Shown: positions 1 to 7,300 of the stretch, in pieces
How the letters are laid out: every line of letters begins with the position of its first letter
Position numbering within the stretch: position 1 is the first letter of the stretch
Assembly: GCA_003567805.1 (NCBI GenBank)
Contig: PWYP01000071.1
Coordinates: 1 to 8,778 of the forward strand
DNA from: PVC group bacterium
GTDB taxonomy: Bacteria; Verrucomicrobiota; Kiritimatiellia; UBA8416
Length of the DNA stretch: 8,778 bases
Direction of reading: 5' to 3'
Position numbers and translations under genes: made by a program
Notes under the pieces: model-generated
Database searches by the model: none
What the model was told of the DNA's origin: nothing
What the model saw: only the letters and a program-made list of their open reading frames with translations

Positions 1-25
1 CTGACATGCAATAGGACGGTGTACC

Positions 26-790
26 GTGCCATCGACGAACCATACGTATAAAAGCCCGTGTAGCAAAGAATGTTCACAGCGTTTATCTTGTATGGCAGGT
101 CTGGCCAACGGGCTCATCCATGAGTTACACAATGGATTGGGAGCCATCAGCAGCAATGCAAAGGCATTACAGCTCAAGAAAAGTAAACCAAACGAAAAGC
201 ATGTTGCATATCTGCAAGATGCCTTGGAACGCACACATTTCCTGACAGATATTTTACGATTATATACACGGGATGCCTTGGTCTCCATACAAACCGTTAA
301 AGTATTCCCGATCATCGAAAATGCGCTCAAAGCCATACAGGCAATGCCAGAGTTTCAAGATGTTGAGTTTGTCTGGAAACACTCTCCCGCCCGACAGCAC
401 GCCGTGCAAACAAATCAGGATCTACTACAAAAATCTATCCAGACCCTATTGCAGAATGCATGTGAATCCCTCAGCCAACAAAAAAGACAAGTCATACTTT
501 CCCTAAAAGAGAATGATCAAAATGTATATCAGTCCGGAAATATGACAATTGGCTGCTATACTTCGGGATGTAACTACTTACAAATCACCATAGAAGACAA
601 AGGCTGTGGCATTCCCACTGGTAATATCCCTTGTATCTTCGATCCTTTCTATACGACTAAAATGCGGGCAAAAGGATTAGGTCTTGCCTATGTTGTCGGT
701 CTTGTACAAAAAACCAATGCCCTGCTCACATGTCAGACGAGCTTGCAAAAAGGCACCGCTTTTACACTATCGCTGCCCATGGAGTCATAG
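26..790 (+). CDS. Small soluble sensor-type histidine kinase without a recognisable input domain
   Basis: Probable two-component histidine kinase: ATP-dependent autophosphorylation on His, then transfer to a response regulator that is not in this window. Seen in the 254 residues: an H-box (HELHNGLGAI) with phospho-acceptor H32 followed by E33, a dimerisation-helix-like stretch to about residue 80, an N-box around N144 (LLQNACES), G1 box DKGCGIP (191-197), F-box FDPFYTTK (205-212) and G2 box GLGLAYVVG (217-225). This is the NtrB-like HisKA plus HATPase_c layout. No transmembrane segment, PAS, GAF or receiver domain is visible, so the core is nearly the whole protein. Cysteines C12, C16 and C22 precede the H-box and nine Cys occur in all, which is unusually many. 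The GTG start is chosen because an in-frame TGA lies at 2-4, no ATG lies between, and AGGA at 13-16 is spaced 9 nt. The next Met (23) would leave only nine residues before H32. It may follow an upstream gene ending nearby. The signal it senses is unknown. Confidence 0.85.
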   Translation: MPSTNHTYKSPCSKECSQRLSCMAGLANGLIHELHNGLGAISSNAKALQLKKSKPNEKHVAYLQDALERTHFLTDILRLYTRDALVSIQTVKVFPIIENALKAIQAMPEFQDVEFVWKHSPARQHAVQTNQDLLQKSIQTLLQNACESLSQQKRQVILSLKENDQNVYQSGNMTIGCYTSGCNYLQITIEDKGCGIPTGNIPCIFDPFYTTKMRAKGLGLAYVVGLVQKTNALLTCQTSLQKGTAFTLSLPMES

Positions 791-826
791 CAGCGCAAAA
801 CGAACCTGCATGAAGAAAAGACAACA

Positions 827-1765
827 CTAGTTAGCAGAAGTCATTTCCTTCAGCATGGCATCTAATGTCGCCGACAATTCATACTGCGGTACCCAACCGC
901 AGTGATCATATATCTTTGTCAAATCCAATGCAGCGGTCTTGTTCGTCGGGCGATATAATGTCGCATCAACCTTGGTTTCCACATTGAGATCGAGCTTCGT
1001 GGCAAGTAAGGCCAAAACATCTCCAATACGGGATGAAATCGAGGTACTGATGTTATAGGCCTCTGCGGCCAGTCCCTTCTCGAGAATCAAACGGTAAGCC
1101 CTCACAACATCTCGAACATCCAAAAATCGACGTTCACAGTCCAGATTACCCACCTGTATCGTCCCCCCTCCCTCGGCACGAAGGGCGAGAAGGCGTTCCA
1201 CGAAAGCTGGCACAACAAAAGGAGGGCGTTGGCCAGGGCCTGTGTGATTCGACGGACGAGCAGTCATGACCTCCATACCCTTCGTACGAGCATACAACCG
1301 CGCACACTGATCTGCAGCAGCTTTACTAATGCCATAGAGATTGCGGGGAGTCAGAGGAGCATCCTCACGCAGCGGGGCCATATCTGACTGTTGGCCATCA
1401 TCCCCATATACCTCAGACGTCGTAACGACCAACACGCGCATAGCTGGATTGATATCCAAAACTGCATCAAGCAGGTTGAGAGTTCCCTCGGCATTGACAC
1501 GAAACACCTCTCCGGCTTTTTTCTCAGCATTCGGGACATACGTAATGCCAGCCATGTGTAGACATGCATCGGCTTTCGCTGCAAGGAGTGCATCCTTACA
1601 CGAAGTTGTGCTCGCAACATTCAAAGAAACCCACTCATGCACACAGGGCTCTTGCTTCGGAGGAACCAAGAGATCGCCTCCAATCACAACATGTCCGTGC
1701 CGCGCAAATTCCCGACAAGCATGTTGGCCGACGAATCCCGCCGCGCCTGTAATATAAACACGCAT
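827..1765 (-). CDS. rmd: GDP-6-deoxy-D-mannose reductase (GDP-4-keto-6-deoxy-D-mannose reductase)
   Basis: Cytoplasmic extended short-chain dehydrogenase/reductase expected to reduce GDP-4-keto-6-deoxy-D-mannose to GDP-D-rhamnose with NAD(P)H. The 312-residue length suits the family. Visible are the Rossmann glycine motif TGAAGFVG (6-13), the TTSEVYG stretch (115-121) supplying the catalytic Ser/Thr and Glu, and the YxxxK pair Y144/K148 in YGISK. The motif RPSNHTGPGQ (170-179) is the part that made me choose Rmd over GDP-L-fucose synthase or a UDP-glucose 4-epimerase. The gene starts 9 nt after the gmd stop codon. A GGGTGA stretch overlapping the gmd stop may act as ribosome binding site, so the two genes are likely translated from one message. 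Having gmd directly upstream supports the substrate. The main alternative is another reductase of the same intermediate giving a different 6-deoxyhexose. Confidence 0.83.
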   Translation of the reverse strand: MRVYITGAAGFVGQHACREFARHGHVVIGGDLLVPPKQEPCVHEWVSLNVASTTSCKDALLAAKADACLHMAGITYVPNAEKKAGEVFRVNAEGTLNLLDAVLDINPAMRVLVVTTSEVYGDDGQQSDMAPLREDAPLTPRNLYGISKAAADQCARLYARTKGMEVMTARPSNHTGPGQRPPFVVPAFVERLLALRAEGGGTIQVGNLDCERRFLDVRDVVRAYRLILEKGLAAEAYNISTSISSRIGDVLALLATKLDLNVETKVDATLYRPTNKTAALDLTKIYDHCGWVPQYELSATLDAMLKEMTSAN

Positions 1766-1774
1766 CGTTACATG

Positions 1775-2761
1775 TCACCCTATAATGGATTGACCACTCT
1801 TGATCGCCTCCAAACGAGCCAAATCCGCATCAACCATCATTTGCACCAAACCCTTGAAATCCGTCTTAGGAGTCCAACCCAAATCTTTTTTTGCCTTGGT
1901 GGCATCACCTAACAGCAAATCAACTTCTGCAGGCCGAATAAAGGCAGGATCGATCTTTACATATTTTTCCCAATCCAACCCAACATGTTCAAACGCATTC
2001 ACCACCAGATCACGAACAGAATGATCCGTGCCCGTTGCAATCACATAATCATCCGGATTATCCTGCTGTAACATCAACCACATGGCCTCAACATAATCCC
2101 CGGCAAATCCCCAATCACGACGCGCATCAAGATTCCCCATCCGAAGCTCATCTGCCAGCCCCAGCTTGATAGCGGCAGCACCATTTGTCACCTTGCGAGT
2201 AACAAATTCCATGCCACGCCGGGGACTCTCATGATTAAACAAGATCCCAGAAACAGCAAAAAGTTGATAGCTCTCACGATAGTTAACCGTGATATAATGA
2301 CCAAAGGCCTTGGATACCCCATAAGGGCTGCGCGGGTAAAACGGCGTATCCTCGTTTTGCGGCACAGTTCGTACTTTCCCAAACATCTCGCTGCTAGACG
2401 CTTGGTAAAACTTGGCCTTAGGGCAAACACGACGCATTGCCTCTAATATGCGGACAACCCCCGTAGCGGTAAATTCACTCGTTAAAATAGGTTGATCCCA
2501 TGATGTTGGAACAAAGGACATGGCCGCCAGGTTATAAATTTCATCAGGCTGTACATCTTCCATCAACTTGATCAAGGAAAGTTCATCAAGCAAATCAGCC
2601 TGACGCAGTTCTATCTGGTCCTTAATATGCGAAATACGGGAAAATGTCTCCGTACTGGCGCGTCGCACCATGCCAAATACCTTATACCCCTTATCCAACA
2701 GTAACTCCGCAAGATAAGACCCATCCTGCCCAGTAACACCCGTAATTAAAGCCGTCTTCAT
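1775..2761 (-). CDS. gmd: GDP-mannose 4,6-dehydratase
   Basis: Converts GDP-D-mannose to GDP-4-keto-6-deoxy-D-mannose with a tightly bound NADP cofactor, the first step to GDP-D-rhamnose, GDP-L-fucose and related sugars. The 328-residue protein shows the dinucleotide motif [11 protein letters not shown] (7-17), SSSEMFG (122-128) with S123 and E125 in the positions of the catalytic Thr and Glu of the E. coli enzyme, and YGVSK with Y147 and K151. FNHESPRRG and the C-terminal [20 protein letters not shown] are hallmarks of the family. The reading frame stays open to an ATG at 2818, adding 19 residues, but I place the start at 2761. GGAG lies 5 nt before that ATG, the dinucleotide motif would then begin at residue 7 as usual, and the predicted promoter lies inside the extra segment. 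It is the first gene of an operon with rmd, which directs the product toward GDP-D-rhamnose. Confidence 0.95.
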   Translation of the reverse strand: MKTALITGVTGQDGSYLAELLLDKGYKVFGMVRRASTETFSRISHIKDQIELRQADLLDELSLIKLMEDVQPDEIYNLAAMSFVPTSWDQPILTSEFTATGVVRILEAMRRVCPKAKFYQASSSEMFGKVRTVPQNEDTPFYPRSPYGVSKAFGHYITVNYRESYQLFAVSGILFNHESPRRGMEFVTRKVTNGAAAIKLGLADELRMGNLDARRDWGFAGDYVEAMWLMLQQDNPDDYVIATGTDHSVRDLVVNAFEHVGLDWEKYVKIDPAFIRPAEVDLLLGDATKAKKDLGWTPKTDFKGLVQMMVDADLARLEAIKSGQSIIG

Positions 2762-2766
2762 GATTA

Positions 2767-2770
2767 CTCC
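2767..2770 (-). promoter_or_regulatory. Ribosome binding site that decides the gmd start
   Basis: GGAG on the minus strand, 5 nt before the ATG at 2761-2759. No comparable site precedes the upstream in-frame ATG at 2818, so the shorter 328-residue form is preferred. Confidence 0.75.
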
Positions 2771-2805
2771 ATCTTCCTGTTTAGCCCTGAAACACAAAAG
2801 GCTAT

Positions 2806-2835
2806 AATATAGATACAATCAACTCGCTACGTCAA
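2806..2835 (-). promoter_or_regulatory. Predicted sigma70-type promoter for gmd-rmd
   Basis: On the minus strand a -35 box TTGACG (2835-2830) and a -10 box TATATT (2811-2806) are separated by 18 bp. Each matches the consensus at five of six positions. Transcription would begin near 2799, giving a leader of about 38 nt before the gmd ATG at 2761. The position agrees with the chosen gmd start. Seen by eye only; this AT-rich stretch allows alternative -10 registers. Confidence 0.55.
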
Positions 2836-2929
2836 TCACGCAACAGCAGTGTCGGCAGTTTAACACTACGGACCGGACGGCTCTCCTCGAAAAGAATACC
2901 AATGCAAGCAATGGTGTTGACCCAATACG

Positions 2930-2939
2930 CTTACGTAAG
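2930..2939. other. 10-bp perfect palindrome in the gmd upstream region
   Basis: CTTACGTAAG reads the same on both strands. It lies about 95 bp upstream of the predicted gmd -35 box and about 120 bp beyond the tRNA 3' end. It could be an operator half-site cluster or chance. No nearby promoter element clarifies a role. Confidence 0.25.
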
Positions 2940-2976
2940 TGCCATTCGCTGTTGCCCCTGCCGTTCTCATATTTAC

Positions 2977-3058
2977 TGCCCTTCGGCAAGCTCAGGATAT
3001 TCGACGCGCTTTATGATGGCCTGCCATGAGCAAGCCCGCGAGAGCGTGCGCGTCGAAT
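2977..3058. repeat. REP-like palindromic element abutting the tRNA-Ser 3' end
   Basis: The element has a short perfect hairpin, TGCC-cttc-GGCA (2977-2988), followed by a perfect 11-bp inverted repeat. Its left arm ATTCGACGCGC is at 2999-3009 and its right arm GCGCGTCGAAT at 3048-3058. Nested in the 38-nt loop is another small hairpin, ATGGC/GCCAT (3016-3027). The wording CCTTCGGCAAGCTCAGGA resembles dispersed palindromic repeats I recall from many environmental bacterial genomes. The last base of the right arm is also the terminal A of the tRNA CCA end (minus strand). There is no T-run after the stem, so an ordinary rho-independent terminator is unlikely, though the fold could protect or process the tRNA 3' end. 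Only one copy is visible here, so repeat status is inferred. Confidence 0.6.
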
Positions 3059-3149
3059 GGCGGAGGGTGAGGGATTCGAACCCCCGGAACACTTGCGTGT
3101 TCACATGATTTCGAGTCATGCGCATTCAACCGGACTCTGCCAACCCTCC
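3058..3149 (-). tRNA. tRNA-Ser, anticodon CGA (reads UCG)
   Basis: A complete class II tRNA of 92 nt on the minus strand. The 7-bp acceptor stem GGAGGGT pairs with ACCCTCC, followed by discriminator G and an encoded CCA (3060-3058). The anticodon stem CATGA/TCATG encloses loop CTCGAAA, with anticodon CGA at 3113-3111. A long variable arm, GAACAC-gcaa-GTGTTC (3102-3087), marks it as a serine-type tRNA, and the T-arm contains the standard GGTTCGAATCC. Serine tRNAs recognise UCG with this anticodon. It lies between the gmd promoter and the divergent aldolase gene and has its own promoter. Confidence 0.97.
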
Positions 3150-3200
3150 CGAATCAGCACAAATAAGGTCTCATAATCGAATATTCAAACGAGGAAGCAG

Positions 3201-3229
3201 AATGTAGAGCGCCCCTGTCCGACTGTCAA
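3201..3229 (-). promoter_or_regulatory. Predicted promoter of the tRNA-Ser gene
   Basis: On the minus strand a perfect -35 box TTGACA (3229-3224) lies 17 bp from a -10 box TACATT (3206-3201, four of six matches). Transcription would begin near 3193, giving about 44 nt of 5' leader to be trimmed before the mature tRNA end at 3149. Optimal spacing and a consensus -35 fit a strongly expressed stable RNA. Confidence 0.7.
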
Positions 3230-3266
3230 GCTTCTGTCAGAGCTAGAAACTTTGCGCTTTAACTCA

Positions 3267-3291
3267 CATCCCGTTTTGAGGTAACGTGATG
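3267..3291 (+). other. Hairpin in the leader of the aldolase-smc operon
   Basis: A 9-bp stem with one mismatch, CATCCCGTT (3267-3275) against AACGTGATG (3283-3291), encloses a 7-nt loop. A T-run (3303-3307) follows only after 11 nt, too far for a classical terminator. It may be a leader structure, an operator, or chance. I found no convincing rightward promoter in 3230-3330, so whether this lies in the transcript is unknown. Confidence 0.3.
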
Positions 3292-3330
3292 GGCTAATAA
3301 ATCTTTTTAGCGACTTGGGTACATATATTT

Positions 3331-4317
3331 ATGACAGATAGCGAACAAAATCGAAATTGGTTATCATACCGCCCCGACATCAAGGTGCTTGATTGCACTA
3401 TCCGAGATGGTGGCTTGATCAACCAGCACTATTTTGAAGATGGGTTTATAAAAGCTGTATACGATTGCAATGTCGCCGCTGGTGGGGATTACATGGAATT
3501 GGGATACAAAGGCGATAAATCCATTTACATTCCCGCAGAACATGGTCCTTGGAAACATTGCGACGAGGACAACATTCGTCGCATCATCGGGGATAATCCA
3601 TCCGACGTCAAAATCGCAGTTATGGCAGATGCGGATCGCTGCGATTATCAAAATGATATCATGCCCAAAAAAGACAGCGTGATCGATTTAGTGCGTGTAG
3701 CGTGCTATATTCACCAAATCCCCCTTGCCTTGGATATGGTAAAAGATGCTGCGGACAAAGGATACGAAGTAATGTTGCAGCTTATGGCCATTTCCACCGT
3801 ACAACAAGGAGAACTGGTGGCAGCCTTGGAAGTAGCATCACAATCGGATGCCTGTGGTATTTATATCGTAGACAGCTTTGGTGCTCTCTACTCAGAACAA
3901 ATTCGCGAACTCACGCGATTGTTCAAATCCATTCTTGATGACACGGGAAAGGAAGTTGGTATTCATGCACACAATAACCAGCAACTCGCCTTTGCCAATA
4001 CAATAGAAGCGATCATTTGCGGCGCAAACCGAGTGGATGCCACACTTGCTGGTTTAGGCCGGGGCGCGGGTAATTGCCCCATGGAGTTGTTGCTTGGCTT
4101 TCTGCATAATCCCAAATATAAATTACGCCCCGTTCTTGCCTGTACACAGGAGGTATTACTCCCCCTCTCCCGTAAAATGGACTGGGGATACAGTATTCCA
4201 TATGCATTGACGGGCCAACTGAACCAGCACCCGCGAATGGCGATTGCTTGCCGCGCCAGTGAAGCTCCCGATGATTATGTTGCCTTTTATGACCGACTGA
4301 TGGACGAATACTCGTAA
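3331..4317 (+). CDS. DRE-TIM (HMGL-like) aldolase/lyase of unknown substrate
   Basis: A 328-residue metal-dependent TIM-barrel enzyme of the family that includes HMG-CoA lyase, isopropylmalate synthase and 4-hydroxy-2-oxovalerate aldolase. These make or break a carbon-carbon bond next to a 2-oxo acid or thioester. The sequence shows the signature DCTIRDGG (21-28) with R25 and metal ligand D26, the metal-binding HAHNN (212-216, ligands H212 and H214), and the glycine-rich GLGRGAGNCP (241-250). In 4-hydroxy-2-oxovalerate aldolase DmpG the base His follows the DGM triplet; here that position is L29, so that annotation would not be safe. Such single-domain relatives are often found in polysaccharide gene clusters, which fits the divergent gmd-rmd operon, but the reaction is not established. 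The ATG has only a weak upstream purine stretch. No other start lies between it and the in-frame TAA at 3298-3300. smc follows 33 nt after its stop. Confidence 0.8.
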   Translation: MTDSEQNRNWLSYRPDIKVLDCTIRDGGLINQHYFEDGFIKAVYDCNVAAGGDYMELGYKGDKSIYIPAEHGPWKHCDEDNIRRIIGDNPSDVKIAVMADADRCDYQNDIMPKKDSVIDLVRVACYIHQIPLALDMVKDAADKGYEVMLQLMAISTVQQGELVAALEVASQSDACGIYIVDSFGALYSEQIRELTRLFKSILDDTGKEVGIHAHNNQQLAFANTIEAIICGANRVDATLAGLGRGAGNCPMELLLGFLHNPKYKLRPVLACTQEVLLPLSRKMDWGYSIPYALTGQLNQHPRMAIACRASEAPDDYVAFYDRLMDEYS

Positions 4318-4350
4318 TCCATACTCAGCCTTATTTGAGGACCACCGCCC

Positions 4351-7300
4351 ATGCACCTAAAATCAATTGAACTAACCGGCTTCAAAAGCTTCGCAGAAAA
4401 AACCAAACTTGCGTTCGAACCGGGCATGACAGCTATTGTTGGACCGAACGGCTGTGGGAAAAGCAATGTTTCCGATGCCATTCGCTGGGTTCTCGGGGAA
4501 CAGAGTGCTAAAGCCCTGCGCGGCGCCAAGATGGAAGACTGCATCTTTAATGGTACGCAAAACCGCAAGCCCTTGGGAATGGCAGAAGTCAGTATCACCT
4601 TCACGAATTGCGAAAACGTGCTGCAGACCGACTTCCATGAAGTCACCATCACACGCCGTGTTTTCCGTTCAGGTGAAGGGCAATATTTTATCAACAAAAC
4701 ACCTTGTCGGTTGCGAGACATTCAACGCTTGTTCATGGATACCGGTGTAGGCACTTCATCTTACTCTTTCATGGCACAAGGAAGAATTGACCAGATCCTT
4801 AGTGCCAGACCGGAAGATCGGCGCAGTATATTTGAAGAGGCCAGTGGAATCACAAAATACAAGGCCGATAAAACCGAAGCCCTCCGAAAATTAGCCCATA
4901 CCGAAGCAAATCTACTGCGTCTTGCGGATGTGATTCGCGAGGTAAAACGTCAAATTGGTTCCCTGCAACGCCAAGCGGGAAAGGCACGTCGTTATAAAGA
5001 CATTAAAGATGAGATGCGAGTGTTGGATCTTTATGCAGCGCGCTGCCGCCTACGCAACTTCGACAGCCAAAGAACCGAACTTGAAAACCGTGCAAAAGTT
5101 TTAACCGACCAAACGACAACCCTGCATGAAACCATCGACAACGCCGAGGTGGAGTTACACACCCGTCGTGAAAAAATTCTGCAAATCGAGCGGGATATTG
5201 CGAGTGCAATGGAAGCGATGGTGCAGGCGCGAAGCAAATTGGAGCGCACACAAGACCAAATCCAGATGAACAACCAGCGGATTGCGGAATACCGTGTGCT
5301 GGCCGAACGAGATACGCGCGAGGTAGATGAACTCAATCGTCAATTGCAGCAGCGTCAACAAACTCTTGCACAATTGCAAAGCGAGCTTCCGGGATGTGAA
5401 GAACAGCGCAATGCGGCCAAAGCCGAACTGGACCGAACCACGGAACTCTTTGATTCACACCGTCAAGAAATTGACTCGCTCCGCAAACGCGTACAGCAAC
5501 TGCGCGAAGAAACCGTTTCTCTGGAATCCAAAGCATCGCGCGTACACAACGAATTGATGCAAATCGACAACCAGGAACGCACCACCATCATTCAGCGTGA
5601 ACGTTTAACAGCCGAGAAACAACAATTTACGGAAGTATGCGCCTCCTTCAAAATACGAATCGAAGAACAGGAAGCACAAAGAGACGCTCTACAGCAATCT
5701 GTGGATGACGCCCTCGCAGAGGCAGGAAGGTTGGATGCCGAGCGCAAGGAGATGGCGGCAAACATCTCGGAAACCCAGCAGCAACGCGCCACATTGCAAT
5801 CCCAAGTCGCAGGTATGGATGCACGTCTCGAGATGCTTACAGATGTGGAGGAAGTAAAACATGATTTCCCCGGTGGGGCGCAATTACTTCTCGACCCCGA
5901 AAACCCTTTAAACACTGAGCTGGATGCCATAATGGGGCCTTTAACCAGTCATTTCAGCGTCCCGGAAACCTACACTCGTGCAGTGGAATCAGCACTGCGT
6001 AGCATGCTTGATGTCATTGTGATCCGCGACACGGCAACAGCACATGATTTGCTTGATAAAATCAAAAACGCCGCCAAAGGTGCTGCACGCCTACTACCGC
6101 TAGATCTTCCCCCTCATCCGCATTCCCCGCCTCCTCCTTCCGGGAAGCAAACACTATCTTCGTTGATAACACCAGCAGATGACACCATGGCCGCCTTACT
6201 GGAGCATCTATTGGGTGACGTTCTTCTCGTTGAACATATCGATACAGAAACACAGTCGTTAGCAAAAGACTGGAACTTGGTAACACCAGAAGGTGTTATG
6301 CTGCATCGTAATCGCATATTGGAATTTCACATGAGCGAACCCGGCTCCACAAACCCACTACGACGCCGTCAAGCCATGGATGCTGCAACACAGGCAAAAA
6401 CGGATATGCTGCAGCAATTGCAATCCTGCGACACCGCGCTGGAACAATTGCGAGAACAGCAGCAATCACTGGAACAATCTTTGCGAGATGCTCGGCAGCA
6501 ACTTGATACTGCACGCCGTGAATTTGCGCAAATGGAAGGCGAAATGCAAGTGGTTCGCCGTGAGGCCAAAACGGCAGACCAGCGCCTTGAAACCGTATCG
6601 TGGGAGTTGGAAGAATTATTAAAATCGGGATCTCGGTGGGAGGAAGACAAAACACGCCTTACCCAATCACAACAAGAGATCCGACAAGCCAGGGAAAAAG
6701 TGGCTGGCGAAATGCAATCGGCAAACCAACAACTACAACGCCTTGAAAGCAATTACGGTGACCTTCAGGTTCAACTTACCGAAAGACGCGTCGCCTTCTC
6801 AACGGCGGAACAACGGACACTCCAGTCACAAGCGCAGCAGGAAAATGTTGCCCAACGCATACAAGAGATTCAAAGTACGTTAGCAGGGCGACAGGAAGGG
6901 ATCCATAGCTATCACACAAGCCAGCAAGATCTTGAGCGTGCCGTCGCCGAGGCGCAATCTCATATCGCCGAGATGGAAGAAAAAGTCAAATCACACGAGG
7001 AAGCAGCTACAATCGCCAAAACCTCGCGTAGCGAGCATGCTACACTTTTGACCGAAGCCGAGCAAAAACTCTCGCGGGAGCGGGTTGAATTGGAGAAACG
7101 GCAGAACGAAAAAGGGGCAATTGATGTGGAAGCTGCGGAAGTGCGAATGCGACGGCAAAACCTTTGTGACCGCATTTACACCGATTATCGGCTAGCACTG
7201 GAAGATATTTTAACAGCGCCCGAACCACAATGGGATGACGGACAGGATCCCATGGATCTGGAAAGCATCGAAACCCATGTTGCCGAATTACGCACAAAGC

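Noticed and set aside
791..826. Bidirectional terminator between the converging kinase and rmd genes
   Set aside because: No stem-loop with a flanking T-run could be found in the 36-bp gap.
1341..1757. 138-codon plus-strand reading frame opposite rmd
   Set aside because: It is an antisense shadow of a well-supported gene, with no domain and no ribosome binding site.
2762..2818. N-terminal 19-residue extension of Gmd from an ATG at 2818
   Set aside because: It lies over the predicted promoter, has no ribosome binding site and would precede the usual N-terminal Rossmann motif; the ATG at 2761 is better.
2917..2945. Rightward promoter beginning with TTGACC at 2917-2922
   Set aside because: No acceptable -10 box lies at 16-18 bp, and no rightward gene follows before the tRNA.
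2902..3108. 68-codon plus-strand reading frame ending in RVRDSNPRNTCVFT
   Set aside because: Its 3' part is the antisense of tRNA-Ser (the T-arm antisense gives the familiar RDSNPR string) and its middle is the palindromic repeat, so it is a spurious gene.
3058..3149. Attachment site of an integrated element at tRNA-Ser
   Set aside because: No second copy of the tRNA 3' end, no integrase and no phage or plasmid genes are present in the window.
5592..5930. Long minus-strand reading frames inside smc (also 6369-6752 and 4287-4721)
   Set aside because: Their composition mirrors the coiled-coil codons of smc (Ser/Cys/Arg-rich shadows); they have no recognisable domain or initiation signals.
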